Assembly (NCBI GenBank): GCA_036365515.1
Contig: CM070873.1
Span: 217,856,876 to 217,920,875, forward strand
Direction of reading: 5' to 3'
DNA: 64,000 bases
Origin: Torymus aiolomorphi
Lineage: Eukaryota; Arthropoda; Insecta; Hymenoptera; Torymidae
Shown: positions 33,969-44,250 of the stretch, one piece after another
Position numbering within the stretch: the stretch's first letter is position 1
Layout of the letters: every line of letters starts with the position of its first letter
Notes under the pieces: model-generated
Databases searched by the model: none
What the model was told of the DNA's origin: nothing
What the model saw: only the letters and a program-made list of their open reading frames with translations
Translations under genes and position numbers: made by a program

Positions 33969-36900
33969 GTAAGTTGACCAAGAAGGATTCTCTCGTTGAG
34001 ATTAATGGTTATTTCAAGGTGAGAAAGGATAGGTTGGACTGTGACAAGGACGGAGGTGGTGGTATGGTAGTACCAAATTATGAGTCTCAATGCGCTCCCT
34101 AGGAATTTGGAATGTATATTTTTTAAGGTTTGGAAGCAGGGTGTGTCTATTAATATTTTCTTTTGGTATAATCCACCTTATAATATTATAAGTGCTTTCA
34201 ACCTTAAAAACTTATTTGATTCGCTTTCTTCTTTTAGGAATTGTTTAATTATGGGAGATTTCATTGCCCAGCACCCCTCTTGGGGGAGCCATGTGCCGAA
34301 TCGCCAGGGTGGAATTTTTATTAATGCATTCGATAAATCTGGGGTTTTTACTATTCGCAATGATAAGAGGCCAACCAGGATCTCACTCAATAGCAGCTGC
34401 CCGGATCTGGCCCTTTGTTCTTCGGACCTGGTTCATAGGACTCAGTGGGCTGTTGGGTTGGACGAATTGGGGAGTGACCACCCCCCTATCTTGGTTACTG
34501 TTCAAAATCTACAGAATTTGCAATTTACTAATAATAAAATTTTTGTTTTGTCTAAAGTTTATTGAGTCAAATTCAGGGAGGCGGTCGATTCTAGTTCCGC
34601 TTCATTATCCTCTGATATTTCAAATGTGGATAGGGCTCTGTCCTCTTTCATGGGTATTTTGAAATCTGCCACTTTGGCTGCCGGGGGGAAAGTCAATTGC
34701 CATTCTGACTTTGCTGACGCCCTCTCTGGTAATATGGATGAGGTTCGCTCCAGGAGTGGAAAGGGCAAACACCCGGGGGCTATTTGGTGGGATGACGAAT
34801 GCTCCTCTTTAGTTAAGAAGAGAAGGGAGGCCTTGGGCTGTTTTAAACGCGTCTCTACCTATGAGAACTTGGTTAATTACAAGAACCTGGCTAAAGAGGT
34901 ATAATATAATCTTCAGATGATAAAGCAAGGTAAATTTAGGTCTTTTGTCTCATCTTTGGATCCTTCCAAACCCCTTGTGAATAACTTTAACTCCATGAAG
35001 AAGTTTAAAAACAGATATTATAATCCTCCCCCTCCATCCATCGATTGCAATACTCCACTTGACAATATCCCTCTTATGGAAGCCTTCAACAAGATTTCCT
35101 CGAATTATCAGTACTCCTCGTCCTTTTCGCACACTCCTAACAATAATTTAGATGACTTCCTAGTAGCAGACTTGTCGGAGGCTGAGGTGATTCAGGCCAT
35201 TAGGAGTAGCATATCTAAATCTGTTCCAAGCATGGATGGAGTTTCTTATATTATGCATAAGAATCTGCCTTTGTCAGCATTTTCTTGACTGACACAGTTT
35301 TTTAATCATATCATTAAGTTTAATCAGTACCCATCGGATTGGAAAGTATTTAAGGTTTGTTTTATTCTTAAAGGGAAGGATAAAGGATATCGCCCTATAT
35401 CCCTGGCTGCCACTCTTTTAAAAACCCTAGAACGTTGCATTAATGATAAGCTCATGTGATGGAGCGAGAGATTGGGCATACTTCCTAGAGTATTCAATGG
35501 TTTTAGGAGAGGTAAGTCTTGTGCGGACTGCTTGGCGACACTTTTCCTTGATACCGTCGTTGCAAAAGACAAAGACGAGCTGTTGGGGGTGCTAAGTTTG
35601 GACCTGGAGGGGGCGTACGATAAATTCAATCTGGAGGTGTTGCTGGACACCCTCAGGAACTTAGGGGTTCCCAAATGTATTACGAATTTTAATTATAACC
35701 TCATCAATGACAGGAGAATAATAGGTTTCTTCAATGGTTCGCCGTTTAGGGAAAGTACCACGAACAGAGGTTTACCTCAGGGGTGTATTTTATCTCCACT
35801 TCTATTTAACTTATATATTTGCAGGATTTTATACCGCATCCCACATACAGTGAGACTGCTTGGCTTTGCGGATGATATTATAGTTTATGCTAGGAACGCT
35901 CAGATCGAGCCTATTGTTGACTCTCTAAACTTGGCTCTCGAGCAATTGAATCATTGGTTTGATACTCTTCGTTTGAAGGTTACCTTTGGTAAATGTGCTT
36001 TCACAATTTTAGGTGACAAGGTTGGGTGGTTCCAAAATGCGAATTTTTCCATTAAATGTAATGACCAACTTATTCCCAATACTAATTGTTTTAAATATTT
36101 GGGAACCTATTGGGATTTGGATTTTAGCTGGAGAACTCATATCAAGCACGTTGTGGACTTCATGAGGTTGGGTGTTAATATGCTCACTCACCTTTGTAAC
36201 TCTGCTTACTGCCGAATAGATGGCCATTTGGAAAGCGCTGGAATTTATTAATTCTGAATCCAGAGATAATAGTGTAGTTTTACTGACTCATTGGCTGCGG
36301 CATCTTTGATAAAATCTAATGGTTTAAATTCCAAGATGTCAGCGGTTGTTCTTCATATAAGGGTTGTTCTTCATATAAGGGTGGCTTTATTTAAAGCTTT
36401 AAGTGAAGTATTCGGATTTTCTGGATTCCAGGTCATTTTAAGATTGAGGGGAATGAGGTTGCTGACCATGCGGCCAAATCGGCGTGTAAGTTTAATAGGA
36501 TTTCTTTCCCGGTTTTAATTACTAAGGATTTGATCCCAGGCTTTTACAAGAAACTGTGCTCTGTCATGTTCGAGTTTGTCAGTTCCTATCGTGGTGCCAG
36601 CAAGGGGAGGAGGTACGTGTCTAATATTGTAGAGTTTTCGACAAGACCTTGGTTTTCTGGGTGTGTGGGCCTCAGCAGGAGACAGATTTGCTTAACTAAT
36701 AGACTCCGCAATGGACGCAGCCGGGCCAGGGCTCATTTATATTCTAAGGGTTTTGAAGTTAAAGAGGACTGCGAATGTGGGGAGGGCTTGCATTCTGTTG
36801 TGCACATCATATGGGAGTGTCCTATCTTTGCTCTACACAAACCTTTCCTTATAGAAAATTGTCTTAAGTTGGGTGTGACCCCTGGTTCTGACTTGGTTCA

Positions 36901-36973
36901 AACTTCGTTTAATTATAGTAAAATTATTCCGTTTTTAACTGATTTCATTATTTTGAGCAATATACCAATATAG
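33969..36973 (+). pseudogene. LINE ORF2: endonuclease, reverse transcriptase, RNase H
   Basis: One frame runs from ~34080 to 36251 with only four stops (34563 TGA, 34902 TAA, 35286 TGA, 35457 TGA). Endonuclease: KVRKDRLDCDKDGGGGMVV just before 34075, MGDFIAQHPSWGS near 34252, SDHPPI near 34470. RT: GYRPISL near 35388, SLDLEGAYDKF near 35595, GLPQGCILSPLLFNLYI near 35770, catalytic FADD near 35868. After 36251 the frame is lost for about 150 bases; it resumes at ~36395 in another frame with RNase H (WIPGHFKIEGNEVADHAAKS) and a C-terminal CECGEG…HIIWEC zinc motif (~36770-36815). Enzyme of target-primed reverse transcription. Dead copy. Confidence 0.85.
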
Positions 36974-37416
36974 CTGTTCCTTATTCTCCTTCCTTTATGC
37001 TCCCTTCTACCTTGTCTTTATTAGGCTGCTATAAGCTTTTGAGTGCAGGTGTCCGCTTTGTCGATAGCGAAGAGTCAAATGCCAGTCGCTTTTTTGGCAA
37101 GAGGCTGTTTGCTGCGTTGGTGGACCTCTGAAGGGGATCATTCCATCTAAACCAGTCACGAGGAGTGTCATTTTTGGAGCTTGTCTTTCTTGGCACTCAT
37201 TCATATTGGAAATCTGACGAGGCTGTTACATTGACGAAGGAGTTGTCCTCCTGTCGCAGTGTGGAATTTGACATACGTCAATTATAGACTAATCTACAAG
37301 TTCTAACCCCTGTGTGGAGGAGTTCTTCAGTATTGAGTATTTAGTTTCAAGAGGATCGACATACCGAGAGTATGGGTACATAACCGCAACGCGGTGGTAA
37401 CCCAAAACACGGAACT

Positions 37417-37436
37417 AAAAAAAAAAAAAAAAAAAT
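37417..37436 (+). other. LINE poly(A) tail
   Basis: About 19 consecutive A after ACGGAACT mark the LINE 3' end. The following TTGCTGTGTAATGTC was searched for by eye upstream as a target duplication and not found. Confidence 0.8.
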
Positions 37437-37848
37437 TGCTGTGTAATGTCAAAAATCGCATCGTCTGGCTCCCGGCATCCCTAGCGATGGCAGCGGCTGC
37501 TGTAGTATGCCGCCCTGGTGAATGTCATCCCTTTTATCGTGTTCGCCGATTAACGATGATTCATCGGAGATGAGAAGGCAGTGTGTCAACGTCGAGAGCA
37601 GATTTAGTAAACCCTTTCTCATTCTTAACCTCTCTGATGGGTGAGCTGATGGTACTTTCTCTTGTTGCAGGTATTTGTGGCAACGAGAGTAGTGAAAGCA
37701 ATGGGCACTGCTACAAATTGTTTTTCCGCCCTTTAACCTCAAAATGCCATCTTAAATGTCATTTTGCGGCCTCGGACGGAAAAATACGTTACTGAAACGT
37801 GGACGTAAGAGAATTTTTACCTCATGCGACGTTTTTCGGCTCGGCTTC
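37437..37848. other. No recognised gene; balanced-composition spacer
   Basis: Less AT-rich than its surroundings. A TTCTCTTGTTGCAG acceptor-like string ends near 37671, and short open frames exist on both strands, but nothing resembles a known domain. It could be a decayed exon or unclassified repeat. Confidence 0.3.
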
Positions 37849-38246
37849 GCCTCGGTCTTGCAAATGTCGGGCGGGCATCAGACCATCTGTACAATAGCGA
37901 AAGTAGCAGACGCCCAAAAAACCAGCTCTCTACGCCGGGCCGAAAGAAAAAACAGTCGGTAATATCGACCGAGCTACCCAAAGCGGCCGACAGAGGCACT
38001 ACTATCGAGCGGGCCGAAAGAAAAACTAACACTCAAACACAGCTAGCAGACGACAACGCAATTTTATCAATTATTTAACAATTACAGAACGTACTTTCGG
38101 CCGGGGAGTAAGAAAAATAGTATACAATACTTGGACCGGAAATTGGATGCCCTGGCCGTGCGTTATGACGCCCTCGGCTTCGCCTCGGGCGTCATACCAC
38201 GCCGGTCCGGAAATCCAATTTCCGGCCCACGTATCGTAATGTACTA
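37849..38246. mobile_element. Stacked-hairpin element, copy 2
   Basis: Aligns with 22526-22905. The terminal hairpin (38114-38246) has, in its loop, an extra palindrome, GACGCCCTCGGCTTCGCCTC and its complement, that is absent from copy 1, where the same place reads GTGCGTCATACCACGC. It is therefore a hairpin inserted into, or grown from, the loop of another hairpin. Confidence 0.7.
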
Positions 38247-38282
38247 TCTTGGGTGTGAAAATGTTGTCTGAGTCATCTATTT

Positions 38283-38720
38283 ATTAATTATATGTGGTTT
38301 TTAGGTGCTCAACTTTCCTTGTTTGGCTCTTATACTAGTGACTATGTGTACAGTTAATCTGCTGCTTGTGTCTTCAGCGACTCTCAGGGTGGAGCTGTTT
38401 CCAGCAGTGAAACAACGGTTGAAGGTCTCCACCAGTCCTTCCCCTTTAGTGGTTACAGATAGCTGGTACAGCGAGTGAACAACATCCATTGCTGAAGACT
38501 TTTCATTTGCATGGTATGTTTTTTGTGTCCTCTATTAGTCATATGTGATTTTTAGGAGCTCAACTCTCCTCGGTTATCCCCTAGAATAGTGACTGATCTG
38601 CTGTTCATGTGTTTTGTTGATCTCTAGGCTGAGGCAGTCCCTGATATTGAGACACAATTGATGGTCTCTGTCAGTACCTTCCTCCCAGGTGATGTGGTTA
38701 CTGACGTACAGCAGACTGGC
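38283..38720. repeat. Two diverged tandem units of ~245 bp
   Basis: Shared landmarks: TATGTG(G/A)TTTTTAGG(T/A)GCTCAAC, ATCTGCTG(C/T)T, GGTCTC(C/T)(A/G)(C/T)CAGT(C/A)C, GTGGTTAC(A/T)GA. No coding content recognised; minus-strand short frames are not conserved between units. Confidence 0.65.
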
Positions 38721-39146
38721 ATCCATGGAGTAGTACCAGCCTAGACCGTCCAGCCCTATTTTGCTGCTTCTGCAGCTCTAAGTGATCTTCGAGTGTTAGT
38801 GCTTTAGAGTGTGAGAGGATAGGTAATAGGAACTGGGGGATACCATAAAAGTGCTGTGTGTGTGGTTCAATGCGATACGGGTAGGTAGTCATCCCTGGTA
38901 ATATTAGCTCGTCTAGTTTATTTCTAAGTTTAGTCAGGGTGTAAGAACTCGTTTCAGGGTATCTGTTGTATTAAAATACATCATTATGTATTTCGCAGAC
39001 TTCTACCTAGTGAGACTTGCCTATTTAATAGTTTTCTATACACAGTGTAAGACTGACAGAGTCAGCTAAAACATTGCATATTTTATGCATTGAAATTTAC
39101 CGTATAAAATTTATATAGCACAAAAGTTTTTTTTGTAAATATGATA
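38721..39146. other. No gene; spacer
   Basis: Nothing recognised up to the mariner end. Confidence 0.5.
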
Positions 39147-39400
39147 TTGGGTGTTGGAATTAATTCGTAGCGTTTTTTTTAATGAAAAAATATTATTTAT
39201 TTCATATGAAAATCAAAAAATACATTAATTAAAGTATTGCTCATTGCTTTCTATTACTTTTGACCATCTTTCGGGCAGTGAATGAATACCGCGTCGGAAG
39301 AACTCTTCGTCTTTAGATGAAATCCACGAATCGAACCATTTTTTACAATCTTCATAACATTTTATCAATTGAAGGAAACGCCCGACGATTTATGTTAATT

Positions 39401-39900
39401 TAATAAGTGAATCTAACGGCTATTCAGGGCGAAAGATAATAGATAAGGAAGGTAACTAACTTATTAATCATTTTTTTTCTATATATGTGTTTAAATACAT
39501 ATTTAAATTTTTAGAAGCTATTTACACAATAAATAGCAGTCAAAGAATTATGCACAATATTATAATAATTAAAGTGCAGTGAAGAATTTTTAAAGGATAT
39601 GGAAAGGGAAGGTAAACGTATAAGATAAAAAATGAGAACGAAAAAATAACGGCCCAGGCCGGGGTCGAACCGACAACCTTCTGCTTACCGGGCAGTTACG
39701 CTACCATTTGCGCCACTGGGCTGACAATCCTTTTCAGATCCTAACCGCTACTTAATCGTTCTCAATTTTTATTTTCCAAATCCCCCCCGTCTGCATTATT
39801 TTCGATTTAAACACATATATAGAAAAAAAGTGATTGATAAGTTAGTTACCTTCCTTATCTATTATCTTTCGCCCTGAATAGCCGTTAGATTCACTTATTA
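39401..39900. mobile_element. Inverted-repeat insertion carrying a tRNA-like sequence
   Basis: TAATAAGTGAATCTAACGGC at 39401 pairs with GCCGTTAGATTCACTTATTA ending 39900; arms ~100 bp. ATGTTATGAAGATT of the mariner occurs on both sides (39364 region and 39905-39918), giving a ~14-bp duplication around the insertion plus ~50 extra bases. Such a length suggests target-primed or repair-linked insertion rather than a DNA transposon. Confidence 0.7.
39651..39722 (-). tRNA. tRNA-like sequence (tRNA-derived or pseudo-tRNA, GGT anticodon position)
   Basis: 72 nt on the minus strand folds as a cloverleaf: acceptor AGCCCAG / CTGGGCC (last pair mismatched), D arm GCGC…GCGT, anticodon arm ACTGC-CCGGTAA-GCAGA, T arm GTCGG-TTCGACC-CCGGC. 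Box A-like TGGCGCAAATGG and box B GGTTCGACCCC are present. The anticodon triplet GGT would be tRNA-Thr, but position 33 is C, not the universal U, and the stems have mismatches, so it is probably a tRNA-derived SINE head or pseudogene. It is inside the loop of the inverted-repeat element. Confidence 0.6.
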
Positions 39901-40995
39901 AAATAAAAAAATCTTCATAACATGTGAACTTCTGCTCACACAAGCTATGAGCCATTGATCGAAACAAGTGATAGTCGCTAGGAGCAATATCTGGAGAATA
40001 CGGTGGGTGCGGTAGCACTTCCCATTTAAGTGTTTCCAGGTATGTTTTACCGGTTTTGCAACGTGTGGGCGAGCATTGTCGTGCAGCAAAATAACTTTTT
40101 CGTGTCTTTCGGAGTATTCCGACCGTTTTTCTTTCAATACACGGCTCAAGCGCATCAGTTGCAGTCTGTAGAGATCCCCAGTTACGGTTTCATGCGGTTT
40201 TAGAAGTTCGTAGTAAATGACACCCCTCTGATCCCACCAATTACAGAGCAGGAGCTTTGACCTATGGATATTGGGCTTTGCCACTGATGTTGATGGTTCG
40301 TCGGGCTTAACCCATGACTTTCTGCGCTTCGGATTGTCATAATGGATCCACTTTTCATCACCGGTAACAATTCGATGCAAAAAACCTTTTCTTTTCTGCC
40401 GTTGGAGTAGCAGTTTGCACGTGAAAAAACGTCTCTCAATATCCCTTGGTTTCAATTCACGTGGGACCCAATGTCCTTCCTTCTGGATCATGCCCAAACT
40501 GTTAAGACGTTTTCCTACTGTTGAGAAGTCAACTCCCAATGATGTAGACAATTCTTTAAGTATTTGATATGAGTTTTCATTGAGCAATGCCTCCAAATCA
40601 TTATCTTCAAATTTTTTTGGCAGACCAGGTCGCTCCTTCTCATCCAAGTCGAAATCACAAGCTTTAAAACGTGCAAACCACTTCCGACACATTTGCTCAG
40701 TTACATGTTCACTGTACACTTTCACTAAAATACGATGAGCTTCAGCTGCACTTTTGTTCATATTAAAGTAATGAAGCAAAACTCCCCACAAAAACACTTT
40801 ATTTGGCACAAATTTTGACATATTCAATAAATTATAAAGTGTTGTTATTTATGATTTGAAAAAAGGTTATGTACGGCAAATGGCGTCCTATGATAGCTGT
40901 TTACGATGTATACATTACTGTAGGTAACAACGAAATAGTGTATTACTTGTGCCATCTCTTGTAAAACGCTACAAATTAATTCCAACACCCAATAT

Positions 40996-42429
40996 TACTT
41001 TAACATGTACTTATATAATATTACACAATTCTGATTCTTTTAGTTCAATCGCTTAGGTCCTGGGAACATAGTTAATAGATTAAGCTGTGTAATCTTATAT
41101 TAAATTTCTTAAATTTGTTGTCAAAACAGTAAGCTAACATAATTATATATTTTTACCAACCCAATTTGTATACATTTTTCTAATTTTAATTCTACTACAC
41201 TCTAAGTTCTCTAGATCATTTGACAAGGAATTATAAGTTCTGACAGCTTCTATGTAACAGTTTTTGTTAGTTATTGTTTTACTTTTTTTTATTGGTATCT
41301 GTGTTACGTCTGTGACGTACCTCTAAAATTAAAATCTATATTCATATTCTCATCAGTAATTTCCTGACCTATAAAATGATGTATTTGCGAATTTAAACGA
41401 CACAGTATTTCGACAACGCAACCACGTGACGTAGCGAGCCATCAACTTCGCGAAGACATACGCGTGTCGTAATTTTGTGCACTCAGCATTTCTCAACTTC
41501 GAAATTGAACGATTACCTCAAAATGTTTACTAAATTTGTTTAAAAAAGATGATTTTGATCCAGCGTCAAAATCATCATTAACATAATTTAATCGCTTAAT
41601 AAAAACGGCGATTTTCACCACACACGTCAGTATTCGCGCACGGATCGCGAGCTCCGTACCCTTCAGCCGACAATAGGAGAAACAAATATTTTTTTGTAAA
41701 GGCCAATACGAGCCTATAGCATTTTACGAGGAAATACTTACATAATTAAAATCAATAATTTATCGGTAATAATTGATTCGCGAAATCAACGCTTATTTAT
41801 TTAAAGCTAATAGAATATAGATCGATTAAAGCATTTTGTAAAGTTAATTGCGACTTTATATCAATTTATTGTAATTTCATAATTAAATAAACAGTGAATT
41901 TGATTGAACAGCAGTCTATTTATTTCCAAGACCTTCACCAGGGGAAAAAGGTAATACAAACAAAAATAAATAACTAATAAAATATATAAGGATAAATTCC
42001 TCGGATTTTCAAGACGTCACATCTGTACCTGTTGAATATTGTAATCAAATGTAATTTTGTATCTTATTATTATGTTTTTGTAATTATATTATCTTTGGAA
42101 TGTTATACCGATTTTTCCGATCTTATTTATAGCTATTGCATCGAATATTTCTGCGTCAAATCGAATTCTGTTAAAGAATAAGCGAAAATTCACTATATGA
42201 GGTGTATTGAGGCATTAAAGATCGTGCTTATAAGTTTAGATGATCCAGAAGTGATTGTACAGAAAAATGTTAATTGGGAATAACTTTTGTTTAAACGTTA
42301 TCTATATGCTTTGTATTTAACAGTTTTATTGAAAGTCAAATCCTTGTATAATAAGCGAAAATCGACTATTTCGATGCAGTTCAAAATGAAAAATTTATGA
42401 TAAAAATGCAATAGATAAAAATAGCATCT
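40996..42429. other. No gene; AT-rich spacer
   Basis: A small inverted pair (GATGATTTTGA…TCAAAATCATC, 41548-41575) and a GC-richer patch 41400-41680; no genes recognised. Confidence 0.5.
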
Positions 42430-42660
42430 TTAAAAATATAAAAATGTAAGAAAACAAAAAATAGGTGATAATATATAATAAAATGTAAAAAATTGTAAAC
42501 AAACAAAAAAATACGTAATAGTACGTGTAAAAACGTAAATAAACAAAAAATGCGCAATAAAATGTAAAAGAAAGTAAAAAGACGTGAGAAAGTGTAATAA
42601 AATATAATAAAGCGTAGGAATATGTAAAAAAATGTAAAAAGACATGAAAAAGCCCTGGTA
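42430..42660. repeat. Decamer A-tract repeat array
   Basis: About 22 degenerate ~10-11-bp units of the type GTAAAAA(A)N(A/C)… (ATGTAAAAAA, ACGTAAATAAAC, GTGTAATAAA). One orientation only; followed by CCCTGGTAGAAATT. Confidence 0.75.
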
Positions 42661-43550
42661 GAAATTGTAATCAACCGTACGCCATCCGTTCGCCAAATCG
42701 CAAGGATTTGGTCAACCCTTTAACCAACAGTTAGCGATAAATACCGCTTATTTCGTCACGGAATCACCCTTGCGCTTGGTCAATGAATGTTTAATATTAA
42801 AAATCTTAAATAAAAATCATTTACACAACTTATTATTTAAATAAAACTCTCAAAATTTGTATTATTCATAGAATAATCAAAACCCACATATTAATAGTAT
42901 TTTTCTTCAGATAAATATGGTTAAATCGGTAACGGGTATAGTTTTGTTTGTTCAAATTGAGGTTAGGGCGTGTTAATGTGTAGTGTGCGTGACTTTTTGA
43001 CGTAAGTCAGAACATGTACAGGTGGATACTTACATTTTTTAAAATTTAAAAGTATCCTATATTTAAAATTTGAAAGAATCCTACATAAAAGGTATTCTAC
43101 ATTTAAAATTTGAAAGTATCCTACATAAATTCTTCGTACTCGTATTGCTCCGTTTTCTACACGGTGCTCCGTTACCATCTGACCTGTACAGTGAAGCAAA
43201 ACCACGCGATCCCGGCAATCCCGTCACGTGACTCGTATGAGTCTGCGCAGTTAAATACTTTTACCTATACATAACACATGAACCTGCGATCGCCCTCGTG
43301 TGTATGTAATATGTGTGTATTTATGTGCATGTGTGCTTGCTTGCGGAAAGCGGGATGCGGACAGTAATTTCGGAGCATAGTCCACGTGTGCTACGCTGTC
43401 TACTTAACCTTCAAATAAATTTACTCCCAACTTCATTCAAATATTTTTTTAATGCATTACAATAATTTTTATTATTGTTTATGTATCAAAATCTTTTTAC
43501 ATATCTATATTTCTTATTAATTTCTATTATTGTTTTATGAGTTACTCAAT
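42661..43550. repeat. Spacer with three ~30-bp direct repeats, no gene
   Basis: (A)TTTAAAATTTGAAAG(A/T)ATCCTACAT occurs three times between 43040 and 43132. Elsewhere nothing recognised. Confidence 0.6.
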
Positions 43551-44057
43551 GTAGGAATATGTAATAGAAAGTAAAGAAATGTAAAGAAAATGTAAAAAAA
43601 CGTTAAAAAGTGTAAGAAAATATAAAAAGCCGTAAAAAAGTATAAAAAAGTATAATTACGTGTAGGAATATGTAATAAAAAGTAAAAAAATATAAAATGA
43701 CGTGAAAAAATTGTAACAAAATATAATAATGTGTAAGAATTTGTAAAAAAATATAAAAAAACTGTAAAGTAACTTTATAATTAAAGATATAAATGAAAAA
43801 GTAATAAAATGTAAATAAATGTAACGAAACGTAAGATATTAAAAAAAAGTTACAAATTGTAATAAAATGTAAGAAAGTGTACAAAAACGTAAGAAGTGTC
43901 CGAAATCCAACAAAAAAAGCACACTTGCTTACGTTTGTTTACATTTTCTTACATTTTCTTACACTAATTTACATTTTCTTACATTAATTTACATTTTCTT
44001 ACAATAATTTACATTTTCTTACTTTTTGTTACATTTACTTACGGTTTTTTACCTTTT
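43551..44057. repeat. 10-bp A-tract repeat array arranged as an inverted pair
   Basis: About 33 units of GTAAAAAAAT-type decamers, in near-perfect 10-bp register at first (GTAGGAATAT, GTAATAGAAA, GTAAAGAAAT), run to 43887. A unique string GTCCGAAATCCAAC (43889-43903) follows, then about 15 inverted decamers (TTTACATTTTC, TTACATTAAT) to 44057. The minus-strand open frame across it is an artefact of the repeat. Confidence 0.85.
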
Positions 44058-44086
44058 ATAATTTCCGCCAGGTTATATGCAATGAT

Positions 44087-44088
44087 AG

Positions 44089-44167
<79 letters not shown>

Positions 44168-44240
44168 TGTGTGTGTAGGTGTGGGTGTGGGTGTGTGGGT
44201 GTGGGTGTGCGTGTGTGTGGGCGCGCGCGCGCGTCTGTAT
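44087..44240. repeat. (GT)n microsatellite
   Basis: More than 45 GT units with GGGTGT and GCGC variants at the right end. It directly borders the copia LTR. Confidence 0.97.
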
Positions 44241-44250
44241 TTATGGGTGT

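Larger units (their letters stand above)
26691..37436 (+). mobile_element. I/R1-type LINE, interrupted by a 5.3-kb insertion
   Basis: Plus-strand non-LTR retrotransposon: ORF1 (26980-28186), ORF2 start (28528-28627), insertion (28628-33968), remainder of ORF2 (33969-36973), 3' UTR and poly(A) (37417-37436). The order zinc-knuckle ORF1, endonuclease, RT, RNase H and a terminal Cys-rich motif is that of the I superclade (I, R1, LOA relatives). The left boundary is approximate. ORFs carry several stops and frameshifts, so the copy is dead. Confidence 0.8.
39235..40827 (-). pseudogene. mariner transposase, one frameshift and one insertion
   Basis: ATG at 40827. N-terminal paired-type DNA-binding half with two helix-turn-helix motifs (residues ~15-115: VTEQMCRKWFARFKA, DFSTVGKRLNSLGM), linker, then the catalytic domain: TGDEKWIHYDN gives the first Asp, ILLHDNARPH the second. 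A single missing A near 40048 shifts the frame just before the third motif; YSPDIAPSDYHLF is present in the neighbouring frame (~40000), giving the D,D34D arrangement of mariner. The C-terminus (KKWFDSWISSKDEEFFRRGI, 39375-39235) lies on the other side of the 39401-39900 insertion. Only these two lesions separate it from an intact ~345-residue enzyme of the family, so the copy looks relatively young. Confidence 0.9.
39147..40993 (-). mobile_element. mariner element with internal insertion
   Basis: TA at 39145-39146 and 40994-40995 flank ends TTGGGTGTTGGAATTAATTC and GAATTAATTCCAACACCCAA-like repeats (about 27 bp, imperfect). The transposase gene is on the minus strand. Without the ~500-bp inverted-repeat insertion the element is about 1.3 kb, the usual mariner length. 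Confidence 0.9.

Noticed and set aside
39651..39722. Functional tRNA-Thr gene
   Set aside because: C at position 33, mismatched acceptor and anticodon stem ends, and location inside a mobile insertion argue for a tRNA-derived relic.
42381..43884. Several Phe/Tyr/Leu-rich minus-strand frames resembling membrane proteins
   Set aside because: They follow the A-tract decamer arrays; hydrophobicity is a by-product of TTT-rich codons.
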